From the NCBI GenBank assembly GCA_903821635.1, contig CAIJLV010000051.1:1-64000 (forward strand): a stretch of DNA of 64,000 bases, read 5' to 3'. Numbering within the stretch: the stretch's first letter is position 1; each line of letters starts with the position of its first letter. Shown here in pieces: positions 1 to 8,774 of the stretch. Source of the stretch: an uncultured Verrucomicrobiota bacterium. GTDB taxonomy: Bacteria > Verrucomicrobiota > Verrucomicrobiia > Limisphaerales > UBA9464. The translations under genes were made by a program, and so were the position numbers. The notes beneath the pieces were generated by a model. That model did no database searches, was not told the origin of the DNA, and saw nothing but the letters and a program-made list of their open reading frames with translations.

Positions 1-1496
1 CCGCTGCTGATACGCGCATTCCAGTCACTGTCCTCACCGGGTTTCTCGGCGCAGGCAAGACGACGCTGCTCAACCGCATTTTGACCGAGAAACACGGGAA
101 ACGAATCGCGGTCATTGAAAATGAGTTCGGTGAAATCGGCATCGACAACGAACTCGTCATCCAAGCCGACGAAGAAATCTTCGAGATGAACAACGGTTGC
201 ATCTGCTGCACCGTGCGCGGCGATCTCATTCGCATCTTGGGCCAATTGCTCAAGCGCCGAGATCGCTTCGACTACATCCTCGTCGAAACCACGGGCCTCG
301 CCGATCCCGGCCCGGTAGCGCAGACCTTTTTTAGTGACGAGGAAATCAAGGAAGCCTTCCGCCTGGACGGCATCGTCACCGTGGTGGACGCCAAACACAT
401 CGCCCTGCACCTCGACGACGCGCCGGAAGCCAAAGAGCAGATCGCGTTTGCGGATCGCATCCTGCTCAACAAGTGCGACCTCGTGGACGCGGACGCGCTG
501 GCCGAACTCGAACATCGCCTCCACCACATCAATGCGGTGGCGCAGATTGCCCGCACCACCCGCGCCGATCTGGCGGTCGACAAGGTGATCGACATTCACG
601 CCTTTGACCTCGATCACAAACTGTCGTTGGACGGTGATTTTCTGGAGAAGGAATTGCCCTTTGAATGGTCCGGGGCGTTTCACCTCGATGCGGGTGAATA
701 CACCCTCCGTTTGGAAGCAGGACCCGACCCGATGATGGGAGTGGTGCTGCTCCCCCTGGATGCCCACGAAGCCGGTCATGGCCACGCGTCCGGCGAAGGT
801 CACCACCACGACTGCGGCCACGACCACGGGCATGAAAACGGCGCTGACCATGACCATGGGCACGACCACGAACACGCGCCGGACGACGGTCACGATTGCC
901 ACGGGGGACTGCACGGCGCTTTGCACGAAGCCGAGGAAATTGCGGAGGGGCTTTTTGGCAAGATCGCCACGTCGGTGCGCCACGGCGGCCTGCTCAAGCC
1001 GGGCAAGACGTTCTACAAACTCATGCTCGGCGAAGACGGCACGAGTTTCCGGGTGCAAATACCCGAGCACGGCAACTACGCCTTGTTCACCCAGCACGGT
1101 TTGGACGAATTTCAGGGCCAACTGCTCAAGGGCGAAACCCAGATCGAAGCGGACCATGTGCATGAACACGGTGGCCACGTTCACGATCACGAACACGACG
1201 AGACCGTGAGCAGCGTGGGCATCGAAGAAAAACGCGAACTGGACCCCAAGCGGCTCAATGCTTGGCTGAGCGAACTCCTCCAAACCAAGGGGCAGGACAT
1301 CTTCCGCATGAAGGGGATTCTAAACCTGAAAGGGCAGAGCCAGCGGTTCGTTTTCCAAGGTGTCCACATGCTCTTTGAAGGGCAGCCTGACCGCGCTTGG
1401 AAGCCGGACGAGATCCGTAAGAGCCAGCTCGTGTTCATTGGTCGCAACTTGGACCGCGAGGCTTTGAACGCGGGCTTCCGCCGTTGTTTGGCCTAA
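1..1496 (+). CDS. G3E-family (CobW/ZNG1-type) GTPase, His-rich metallochaperone, 5' partial
   Basis: Putative zinc (or cobalt) metallochaperone GTPase. The reading frame is open from base 3, so the gene begins left of the window; the TTG at 81 is not the real start, because the Walker A motif GFLGAGKTT lies before it at bases 39-65. The CxCC metal-binding motif (GCICC, bases 195-209) and the NKCD guanine-specificity motif (about base 468) are both present. A CobW C-terminal domain follows. Two long His/Asp-rich stretches, about bases 763-912 and 1150-1200, interrupt the C-terminal half and would bind divalent metal. Family knowledge: CxCC plus GTPase in this family loads zinc onto client proteins. 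Which metal and client are used here cannot be read from the sequence. No Zur-type operator or zinc transporter is visible nearby. Confidence 0.93.
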   Translation, partial: AADTRIPVTVLTGFLGAGKTTLLNRILTEKHGKRIAVIENEFGEIGIDNELVIQADEEIFEMNNGCICCTVRGDLIRILGQLLKRRDRFDYILVETTGLADPGPVAQTFFSDEEIKEAFRLDGIVTVVDAKHIALHLDDAPEAKEQIAFADRILLNKCDLVDADALAELEHRLHHINAVAQIARTTRADLAVDKVIDIHAFDLDHKLSLDGDFLEKELPFEWSGAFHLDAGEYTLRLEAGPDPMMGVVLLPLDAHEAGHGHASGEGHHHDCGHDHGHENGADHDHGHDHEHAPDDGHDCHGGLHGALHEAEEIAEGLFGKIATSVRHGGLLKPGKTFYKLMLGEDGTSFRVQIPEHGNYALFTQHGLDEFQGQLLKGETQIEADHVHEHGGHVHDHEHDETVSSVGIEEKRELDPKRLNAWLSELLQTKGQDIFRMKGILNLKGQSQRFVFQGVHMLFEGQPDRAWKPDEIRKSQLVFIGRNLDREALNAGFRRCLA

Positions 1497-1497
1497 A

Positions 1498-2700
1498 CTA
1501 GGCGGGTCGCTTGCTGGCTCTTAGCGAGTGGTCATCGACCGCTCGTTCCAAGGCGGCTAGTTCCGCAGCGGCGATGCTCCGGTAATCGTAGCGTTCGACG
1601 AAAGCCCGGCCGCGAACCGCCTGCGTGCGGGTTTGGTCCGGATGCTCCAGCCAGTGGAGCACCCTGACCGCAGCGGCGGCGGTGTCACCCAGCGGCACGA
1701 GGTCCAGTTGTTCGGGGAACACTTGATCAAAGATCGGCAGGTGCATGGCCACCACGGGTAAGCCAAAGGCTAGATATTCGGTGATGGACAAGCCCCAGCC
1801 TTCTTCCCGGGATAAGCTTAACCCCACGCGGCATTGCGGGAGCAACGCGTCCTTTTCGGAGTCGGGAATGCCGCCAGTGAAGGTCACGGCCCCGTTATCC
1901 GGCGTCAGGCCAAGGGCGGCGAAACGCCGTTGTAACTCCGCGCGCTGGGCGCCTTCGCCGACCACCAGCAGGCGGGCGTCGGGACGGCGCTGGCGCACAG
2001 CCTGCCAGAGTGACGGCGCGTCAAACACGCCTTTGTGCTCGTGCACCCGTCCCAGCAGCACGGCGTCGAATCGCTTCGGTGAGTCGGGCGCAAACCGCAA
2101 CTGCTGAAGGTCGAGTCCGTAGCCGATGGTTTGCACGGGGCGCGGCAGTAAGCCGAGTCGGCGCTGCAATTCCGCAAAGTCCGCCGTGATCGGCGGCGTG
2201 CTGACGATGATGAGGTCCGCGTGGCGGTGGAGCAGTCGGGTGCTCCACCGCTCGGTCAGCAGAAACAACCGGTCGAAGAAGCTTTTGGGCGGACGCTGCG
2301 TGGCGAGCACATGGTGAACTTTGACTGCCAAGACCGCCTTGAGCCGCTGTGCGATGACCTTGGCCGCGTAGGTTTCAAAGATGGCCTGCCCGCAGGCGAA
2401 CACCACGTCGTAGCGCTCTGGGAAGCGGGTGCCGTGACAAGTTAACATCCGCCACGCATAGGCCGGGAAATTTCGCCACGTCTGCGCCAATTTGCCGGTG
2501 GCATCAAACAGGTTGTCGCTGCTGATGAGCCGGGAGCGCGGATACAATTCTTGGAATACCGGCCAAGCGGCGCGCGCCACGAGGAAGTCCACCGTGTGCC
2601 CGTGGGTGATCCAGTCGGCGGTGACGCCGGCGAAATGCCGTTGCACGCCGGAAACCGAGCGGGCGTCGTTGACGGTATTGTAAACGATGAGGATGCGCAC
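1498..2700 (-). CDS. GT4-family glycosyltransferase
   Basis: Predicted retaining glycosyltransferase (GT4, GT-B fold) of about 400 residues that would transfer a sugar from a nucleotide-sugar donor in the cytoplasm, probably for a surface polysaccharide. The N-terminus MRILIVYNTVND is a typical GT-B first strand. The E-x7-E signature occurs at E299-E308 in EEGWGLSITEYLAFG, with the GEGAQR loop before it. The frame stays open to 2985, but the extra 95 residues overlap the divergent methyltransferase and look non-coding, so the GTG at 2700 is chosen. It ends one base after the G3E gene stop, tail to tail. Its head-to-head neighbour is a SAM methyltransferase, a pairing common in polysaccharide loci. 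Acceptor and donor are unknown. Confidence 0.88.
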   Translation of the reverse strand: MRILIVYNTVNDARSVSGVQRHFAGVTADWITHGHTVDFLVARAAWPVFQELYPRSRLISSDNLFDATGKLAQTWRNFPAYAWRMLTCHGTRFPERYDVVFACGQAIFETYAAKVIAQRLKAVLAVKVHHVLATQRPPKSFFDRLFLLTERWSTRLLHRHADLIIVSTPPITADFAELQRRLGLLPRPVQTIGYGLDLQQLRFAPDSPKRFDAVLLGRVHEHKGVFDAPSLWQAVRQRRPDARLLVVGEGAQRAELQRRFAALGLTPDNGAVTFTGGIPDSEKDALLPQCRVGLSLSREEGWGLSITEYLAFGLPVVAMHLPIFDQVFPEQLDLVPLGDTAAAAVRVLHWLEHPDQTRTQAVRGRAFVERYDYRSIAAAELAALERAVDDHSLRASKRPA

Positions 2701-2793
2701 GGACGGACGACGTTGGCGGGCGGGCGGGGGCGGTCGCAAGCCGCAACTCCATCCGGCTTGGAATCCGGCCCCGCCTCTCGCAATCTTTGCCCA

Positions 2794-3375
2794 ATGAACA
2801 TCCCGATAGCGTCCACGGAACCGCGCCGGCTCAACGTGGGCTGCGGACTCGACCTCCGGCCCGGCTGGGTGAATCTCGACATGGTGGACTACGGCGGGAA
2901 CATGCTGGCCGACCTCAATCGTTACCCGTGGCCGTTTCCGGACTCGCACTTCGATGAAGTGCTCGCGAGCCACATCTTGGAGCATTTACCCAACTTCAAT
3001 GCCGTCATCACCGAGCTCTGGCGAATTTCTAAGCCCGGCGCCTTGTTCACCGTCCGAGTCCCGTTTTTCCTGAGCACGAAATACTTCTCGGAGCCCGACC
3101 ACCGCACGCCGTTCGGCATCCGTTCCTTCGACAATTACGAAGACATTACCGGTCGCGAATTGAAGTTTTACGAGCGTTGGAAGCTGGGGCACCGCACCAA
3201 CTACAACTCGCCTGCCCGGTTCCGTGTGGAGGAAAAACGTTTCCACATGTCGAATTTCGCCGCCCTCCGTTGGCTGAACGGAATCATCAATCTCGAACCC
3301 GTCATCTACGAACGCTTTTTCGCAACCTGGCTGACGCCGGAGGAGGTGTGGTTCAAGCTGCGCGTCAGCAAATGA
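2794..3375 (+). CDS. class I SAM-dependent methyltransferase
   Basis: Predicted methyltransferase of 193 residues. The glycine-rich SAM-binding motif LNVGCGLDLRPGW is at residues 13-25, followed by NLDMVD with the acidic residue expected to contact SAM. The segment DEVLASHILEHLPN matches motif III/IV of the type-11 methyltransferase group. The ATG at 2794 is chosen over an upstream in-frame start at 2551 because the methyltransferase fold begins here and the upstream part overlaps the divergent glycosyltransferase. The paired position with a GT4 glycosyltransferase suggests sugar or polysaccharide modification, but the substrate cannot be deduced. Confidence 0.85.
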   Translation: MNIPIASTEPRRLNVGCGLDLRPGWVNLDMVDYGGNMLADLNRYPWPFPDSHFDEVLASHILEHLPNFNAVITELWRISKPGALFTVRVPFFLSTKYFSEPDHRTPFGIRSFDNYEDITGRELKFYERWKLGHRTNYNSPARFRVEEKRFHMSNFAALRWLNGIINLEPVIYERFFATWLTPEEVWFKLRVSK

Positions 3376-3404
3376 GCGGTGACGCGCCCAACGGCCGCCG
3401 TCTT

Positions 3405-3433
3405 GGCGCTTGAGTGGCCCCGGATTAAGCGCC
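3405..3433. terminator. possible bidirectional hairpin between convergent genes
   Basis: A perfect 7-bp inverted repeat, GGCGCTT (3405-3411) and AAGCGCC (3427-3433), lies in the 111-bp gap between two convergent genes. There is no T-run on either side, so intrinsic termination is uncertain. Confidence 0.3.
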
Positions 3434-3486
3434 TGAGCGGCTGCCCCCAGCTCGCGTAAGGGGTATTTTCAGGAGGCGCAGTGCCG

Positions 3487-4761
3487 CTAGCGGCGGCGCC
3501 AGAGGAAGCAGCGTTCGCGACCGGTGCGACCCGGGAATGAGCGTGGCACCCAGTGCTTTACCAGTTCGAACTGCGGTGAGAACCGGGCGAGCAACTCGCT
3601 CACAGTGGCGCCAAACGGTGGGCCAAATTCATCCTGCGGTTGCAGGTAGTTCACCGCCAAGTAATGCCCACCAGGTGACACCCAGCGCGCGACCGAGCGG
3701 ACGTAATCGTCCCGCCGGGCCGGAGGGATGGCACAAAAGAGGGTGTGCTCGAACAGCCAGTCGAAGGGGCGAGGCGGCTTACCGGCCAAGAAGTCCGCTT
3801 GGTAAAAGGAGGCTTCGAGTCCCGTGTTGTCCGCGGCGTTGGCTTCGGCAATCGCCGTCGGGGCGAAGTCAAAGCCTTGGGCGTGAAAGCCAGCCTTGGC
3901 CCAAGCGCGAGCATCGTGTCCGCGGCCGCAGCCCGGCACGGCAACGGTGCCACCTTGCGCGACGAATTCGGGGTGCTCGCGCAGGAAATCCACGAGCGCC
4001 GGGGTGGGTTCGCCTTTGTCCCAGCGAGTGTCGCGGGCTTGGTAGAGAGCTTCCCAGTCGGTCGGACGCTCCCAATGCTGGCCCGCGGCGAGGAGTCGTT
4101 CAGCCGATACGTCTGCGAGGGAATTCAGCGCCAAGGCTGGGGAATGTGCCAGCAACTGGGGCAGGGAATCGCCGCCGGTGGCCACGGCGACACAGCGGGC
4201 GCCGATGGCGTGGGCGCATTCGATGTCGGCCAAGGTGTCACCAATCACGATGATTTCGGCTCCCGCCACCGGTGCCCCGAGCATTTGAGCGGCCCGTTTT
4301 TGGGCAATCGCCGCGAGTTCATTGCGGTTTTCGTGGTCGTCGCCAAAGGCACCCAGCAGGAAGTCACTGTCCAAGCCGTGGGCCGCAAGTTTGAGGGCGG
4401 CCCCCACGCGCACGTTGCCCGTGAGCAGGCCGATGAGCGGTGGATTGGGCAGCGCGCGCAGACTGGCGATCAGTTCGCGCACTCCGGGACACGTTTCGCC
4501 GCGCTGGCGTTCCAATTCTTCATCCAGCAGGAACAGGTAGGTGGCGAGGAAGTGGTCGCGCAGGTCGGGCGTGTCGGCGAAATCGTGGAGGCCCAGGAAC
4601 TCGCGCACCAGCGACGTATCCGTCCGGCCGTGAAAACGTAGGGTGGCAGTGCCGCCCGCCCGGCCAAAGGCAAGTTCGGCGGTGCGGGCGAAGGCGCGCA
4701 CCCCGGCGCCGCCGGTGCGAATCAAGGTGCCATCAATGTCGAACAGAACCACGCGGGTCAT
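3487..4761 (-). CDS. HAD hydrolase - thiopurine methyltransferase-like fusion protein
   Basis: A 424-residue two-domain protein. Residues 1 to about 215 are a HAD-superfamily phosphatase of the phosphoglycolate-phosphatase type: FDIDGTL places the nucleophile and acid/base aspartates at D8 and D10, LLTGNV is motif II, and VIGDTLADIECA is motif IV. Residues about 232-424 are a TPMT-family SAM methyltransferase: WEALYQARDTRWDKGEPTP is the typical N-terminal block and VPGCGRGHDARAWA the SAM-binding loop. Each half is full length for its family and there is no frameshift or stop between them, so this is a true fusion. Known TPMT-like bacterial enzymes methylate sulfur, selenium, tellurium or halide; the HAD substrate is unknown. 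The functional link between the two reactions is not obvious. Confidence 0.88.
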   Translation of the reverse strand: MTRVVLFDIDGTLIRTGGAGVRAFARTAELAFGRAGGTATLRFHGRTDTSLVREFLGLHDFADTPDLRDHFLATYLFLLDEELERQRGETCPGVRELIASLRALPNPPLIGLLTGNVRVGAALKLAAHGLDSDFLLGAFGDDHENRNELAAIAQKRAAQMLGAPVAGAEIIVIGDTLADIECAHAIGARCVAVATGGDSLPQLLAHSPALALNSLADVSAERLLAAGQHWERPTDWEALYQARDTRWDKGEPTPALVDFLREHPEFVAQGGTVAVPGCGRGHDARAWAKAGFHAQGFDFAPTAIAEANAADNTGLEASFYQADFLAGKPPRPFDWLFEHTLFCAIPPARRDDYVRSVARWVSPGGHYLAVNYLQPQDEFGPPFGATVSELLARFSPQFELVKHWVPRSFPGRTGRERCFLWRRR

Positions 4762-4992
4762 GTGGGCGCGAAATTGGCCGGCGAAACGCGAACTGTCGAA
4801 TCCTGCGACAAAGCAGGCGTCGTTTCGGGCGGGGTCAGCTCACCCCAGTTTCGGGCCAGCCTTGGGCAACATCGGTGTGGCTGGGTGGAATCCCTTTGAT
4901 AGCAAAGCCCGCAACAATCGTCGGGGAGGTTCACGCCGTGGGTGGACTTTGTTCTGTCCCGCGATACGGTTTTACGAATCCGCCCCTTGATT

Positions 4993-7900
4993 ATGTTCCG
5001 GTCCGAATCCGATTCCCGACTCCTGCTCCGCACGGTCGTCGTCGCGGTGGCTACGCTGATGCTGCCGTCGCTCGCTTGGGCGGGTGAGCTTCAATTCAAC
5101 CGCGATATCCGGCCGATTATTTCCGAAAATTGCACGGCCTGCCATGGCCCCGACCCGGCGGCTCGCAAAGCCGGTCTACGGCTCGACACGAAAGAGGGGC
5201 TTTTCAAGGACACCAAAAAAGAGGGCCCCGTCGTGGCGCCGGGAAACCCGGAGGCAAGTGTCCTCTGGAAACGCATCGTCACGACCGACCCGGACGAGGT
5301 GATGCCGCCGCCGAAATCGCACAAGACGATCAAGCCGGAGCAACGGGAGTTGCTGAAGCAATGGATCGCGGCCGGCGCCCAATGGCAGCCGCACTGGGCC
5401 TTCCTCAAGCCCGAGCGTCCGCCCGTCCCGGCCAAGGTGAAGGTGGCCGGTTCCAAGTTCAAAGTCCGGAACCCGATCGACGCCTTCATCGGCGCCAAGC
5501 TGGCCGAGCGGGGTTTGAAGCCGAATCCCGAGGCGGATCGGCGCACGTTGGCCCGCCGATTGGCGCTGGACCTGACCGGCCTGCCGCCGAAGCCGGCGGA
5601 CGTCGAGGCGTTCGTCCAGGACAAGTCGCCCGGCTACTACGAAAGCTACGTGAAGCGGCTGATGGATTCGCCGCAATGGGGCGAGCACCGCGGCCGCTAT
5701 TGGCTCGACGCCGCACGCTACGCCGACACTCACGGCCTGCACTTCGACAATTATCGCGAGATGTGGCCCTACCGCGACTGGGTGATCCGCGCCTTCAACC
5801 GGAACCAGCCGTTCGACCGGTTCGTGACTGAGCAGATTGCCGGCGACCTCCTGGAGAATCCGACCGACGACCAGTTCGTCGCCACCGGTTTCCACCGGTG
5901 CAACATGACCACCAACGAGGGCGGCACGATCGAGGAGGAAAACCTCTCGATCTACGCCAACGACCGTGTCAGCACGACCGGTTGGGTGTTCCTAGGCCTC
6001 ACGGCAAACTGCGCCGCGTGCCATGACCACAAGTTCGATCCCATCAGCCAGCGGGACTTCTATTCCATGGCCGCGTTCTTCCGGAACACGACCCAGAGCG
6101 GGTTCGATGGCAACGTGAAGGACGGTCGCAACGCCGCCCTCACCGTGGTCACCGACCCCGATGACCACGCACGCTGGACCGAGCTGCCCGCGCTGACCAA
6201 GGCCGCCAAGGCGAAGGTTGAGCAGCGGAAGCAGGCCGCGGGGCAGGACTTTGAAAAGTGGGCGGCCGGCGCGCAGACGGGCGGTTTCAAGGTGCCCACC
6301 GACGGCTTGGCGCTGCACGCGCCGCTGAACGAGGGTGCCGGCGACGAGATTTCCGCGGGCGGACGGCGTTTCAAGGCGGCGGGAGCGGTCGAATGGAAGG
6401 CCGACGGCAAGCTCGGCCCGGCCCCGCTGATCAAGGCCGGCAAGACTTTTGACCTGGGCAAGGTCGGCGACTTCGAGCGCAGCCAGCCGTTCAGCTACGG
6501 CGCTTGGGTGAAGGCGCCCGGCGGCCGTTATGAATCGGCGCTGGCGCGCATGGACCAGGGGAACGAATTCCGCGGCTGGGACCTGTTCACGCACGACCGG
6601 AACTGGGCCGTCCATCTCGTTAACCGGTGGCCGGAAAACGCCCTGAAGGTGGTCACGACCGACAACCCGCTGAAGCCCGGCGAATGGCAGCATGTGTTCG
6701 TGACCTACGACGGCTCCAGCAAGGGGGCCGGCGTGAAGGTGTTCATCAACGGGAGTGAGGTGAAGACCAAGGCCGAGGTGGACCAGCTTTCCGACACCAT
6801 CCGCACCGACGTGACGCTGCGGGTGGGCCAACGGAGCAAGGACCAAGTGCTGAACGACGGCCAGGTCCAGGACGTGCGGATCTACACCCGCACGCTGACT
6901 GCCACCGAAGTGAAGTCGCTCGCCACCGACGGCGTGCCCCAGGCCTTGCTGGCCGTGGCGGCGGATCAGCGGACCGACGCGCAGAAGCAGAGTTTGCTCA
7001 ACCATTACCTCACGACCGTGGACCAGCCGTTCCAGGCGGCGACCCAGTGGGTCGCGAGCTTGGAACAGGAGCGGGAAGCGATGCGGAAGAAGTATCCCGT
7101 CACCCACATCCAACGGGAGAAGGATGGCGCCGCGCCGATGGCCAACATCTTGTTCCGCGGCCAATACGACCAGAAGCGCGATTCAGTGGTGGCCGCCGTC
7201 CCGGCCGCCCTCAACCCGCTGCCGCCCGGCGCCCCGACCAACCGTCTAGGCTTGGCCCAATGGTTGGTCGCCGCGGACAATCCTTTGTTGGCCCGGGTCA
7301 CCGTGAACCGATTCTGGCAGGAAGTTTTCGGGGTCGGCCTAGTCAAGTCGGTGGACGACTTCGGCATTATGGGGGAATCCCCGACGCACCCGGAACTCCT
7401 TGACTGGCTGGCGGTCGAGTTCCGTGAGAGCGGCTGGGACGTGAAGCGTCTTTTTGAGCTCATGGTCACTTCGTCCGCCTACCGGCAGAACGCAACCACG
7501 CCGCCGGAGAAGCTGGAGAAGGATCCCGCCAACCGGCTGCTGAGTCGTGGCCCGCGGTTCCGCATGGATGCCGAGATGGTGCGCGACTACGCCCTCGCGG
7601 CCAGCGGCCTGCTGGTGCCCAAGGTCGGCGGCCCGAGCGTGAAGCCGTATCAGCCCGACGGCGTCTGGGAAGCCGTGGCGATGCCCGAGAGCGACACCAA
7701 GAAATACCAGCGGGATACCGGCGACGCCCTCTATCGGCGCTCCATGTATACCTTCTGGAAACGCGCCGCGCCCCCGGCCTCGATGGACCTTTTCAACGCG
7801 CCCAGCCGAGAGGTGTCCTGCACCCGCCGCGAGCGCACCAACACGCCGCTGCAGGCGTTGGCGACGCTGAACGACCCGCAGTTCATCGAGGCGGCGCGGC

Positions 7901-8187
7901 ACCTCGCGGAACAGGCGCTCCAACAGGCCAAGGGCGACTCGAACAAGGCAATCGAAGTCGTCGCTCAACGCGTCCTTGCCCGGCCGCTGAGCAAGCCGGA
8001 GAAATCACTGGTGAAGCAAAGCCTCGGCGAGCTGATGGGCTTCTACGCCCAGCAACCGGACGAGGCGAAGAAGCTGATCGCCGTCGGCGAATCCAAGCCG
8101 GCCGAATCGCTTCCCGCACCCCAGTTGGCCGCCCTGATGATGGTGGCGAACCAGTTGCTGAACTTGGATGAAGCGTTGAACAAGTGA
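4993..8187 (+). CDS. PSCyt1-DUF1549-LamG-DUF1553 secreted protein
   Basis: A 1064-residue exported protein of the Planctomycete/Verrucomicrobia cytochrome-like family. A signal peptide (LLLRTVVVAVATLMLPSLAWA) precedes a haem c-type CxxCH motif in NCTACHGPD (PSCyt1 domain). The DUF1549 domain follows (about residues 130-350) with a second CxxCH in CAACHDHKFDP. A LamG/concanavalin-like insert spans about residues 430-610, and the DUF1553 domain fills the C-terminus, including NRFWQEVFGVGLV. The frame is open 17 codons further upstream, but ATG 4993 gives the proper signal peptide. It heads an operon with a small membrane protein and a DUF1501 protein. These proteins are widely linked to polysaccharide or sulfated-polymer degradation, but their chemistry is not established. 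Confidence 0.9.
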   Translation: MFRSESDSRLLLRTVVVAVATLMLPSLAWAGELQFNRDIRPIISENCTACHGPDPAARKAGLRLDTKEGLFKDTKKEGPVVAPGNPEASVLWKRIVTTDPDEVMPPPKSHKTIKPEQRELLKQWIAAGAQWQPHWAFLKPERPPVPAKVKVAGSKFKVRNPIDAFIGAKLAERGLKPNPEADRRTLARRLALDLTGLPPKPADVEAFVQDKSPGYYESYVKRLMDSPQWGEHRGRYWLDAARYADTHGLHFDNYREMWPYRDWVIRAFNRNQPFDRFVTEQIAGDLLENPTDDQFVATGFHRCNMTTNEGGTIEEENLSIYANDRVSTTGWVFLGLTANCAACHDHKFDPISQRDFYSMAAFFRNTTQSGFDGNVKDGRNAALTVVTDPDDHARWTELPALTKAAKAKVEQRKQAAGQDFEKWAAGAQTGGFKVPTDGLALHAPLNEGAGDEISAGGRRFKAAGAVEWKADGKLGPAPLIKAGKTFDLGKVGDFERSQPFSYGAWVKAPGGRYESALARMDQGNEFRGWDLFTHDRNWAVHLVNRWPENALKVVTTDNPLKPGEWQHVFVTYDGSSKGAGVKVFINGSEVKTKAEVDQLSDTIRTDVTLRVGQRSKDQVLNDGQVQDVRIYTRTLTATEVKSLATDGVPQALLAVAADQRTDAQKQSLLNHYLTTVDQPFQAATQWVASLEQEREAMRKKYPVTHIQREKDGAAPMANILFRGQYDQKRDSVVAAVPAALNPLPPGAPTNRLGLAQWLVAADNPLLARVTVNRFWQEVFGVGLVKSVDDFGIMGESPTHPELLDWLAVEFRESGWDVKRLFELMVTSSAYRQNATTPPEKLEKDPANRLLSRGPRFRMDAEMVRDYALAASGLLVPKVGGPSVKPYQPDGVWEAVAMPESDTKKYQRDTGDALYRRSMYTFWKRAAPPASMDLFNAPSREVSCTRRERTNTPLQALATLNDPQFIEAARHLAEQALQQAKGDSNKAIEVVAQRVLARPLSKPEKSLVKQSLGELMGFYAQQPDEAKKLIAVGESKPAESLPAPQLAALMMVANQLLNLDEALNK

Positions 8188-8222
8188 CCGGTCTCAATGC
8201 TCAATTCCCTAAGCTATTCCCA

Positions 8223-8774
8223 ATGAACGCTTCCACTCCCGCCCGTTCGAAATGGGTTCCGGTCCTAGCGGTCATCGGGCTCTTGGGTTCCGTGGCAATC
8301 CAGTTCGCTGTGAGTCTTGCCGCGGCCGGTTACCATGCTGCGTCCGGTGGTTTCGATTCCGCGGGACATGTCTTGGGCTTCAATGAACCGTTGATGTGGG
8401 GGCACGTCGGATTGATGGCCCAATCATTGGCCGCATCGGAAATCTTTCAGGAGTTGAATATCCTGAACGGCGCCATGCTCGCCGTGACGCTCCTGCCATT
8501 GATTCAGTTCTCTGCGGCTGGAAGTTGGCGAACCGGACAGTGGCTGATCGGTTGGCATTCCATCCTCTTCGCGTTGGTTTGGCTTGCTTGGATAAGCTGG
8601 CATTTCGTGGCCGGACATTCGTTTACCGGAGAGTGCATCGTTGAAGGGGAGTTGAGCATCGTCACGGTTGCGCTCTTCTGGATTGCCGCGTGGCTGCCGT
8701 TTGCCGGCTTCCCCATTGCTCGCCGCCCTCTTCGACTCCTAAACCTGACCGCTTTCTTACCGGGTAGATTATGA
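8223..8774 (+). CDS. small multi-pass membrane protein of unknown function
   Basis: A 183-residue protein with about four to five hydrophobic segments (for example WVPVLAVIGLLGSVAIQFAV and TVALFWIAAWLPFAG). I recognise no family. The ATG at 8223 is preferred over the in-frame start at 8184, which would overlap the end of the preceding gene. Its stop codon overlaps the ATG of the DUF1501 gene by four bases (ATGA), which indicates translational coupling. Its position between a DUF1549/DUF1553 gene and a DUF1501 gene is unusual because those two are normally adjacent. Confidence 0.72.
   Translation: MNASTPARSKWVPVLAVIGLLGSVAIQFAVSLAAAGYHAASGGFDSAGHVLGFNEPLMWGHVGLMAQSLAASEIFQELNILNGAMLAVTLLPLIQFSAAGSWRTGQWLIGWHSILFALVWLAWISWHFVAGHSFTGECIVEGELSIVTVALFWIAAWLPFAGFPIARRPLRLLNLTAFLPGRL

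Noticed and set aside
2701-2985. Upstream extension of the glycosyltransferase
   Set aside because: It overlaps the divergent methyltransferase gene and the GT-B fold begins at GTG 2700.
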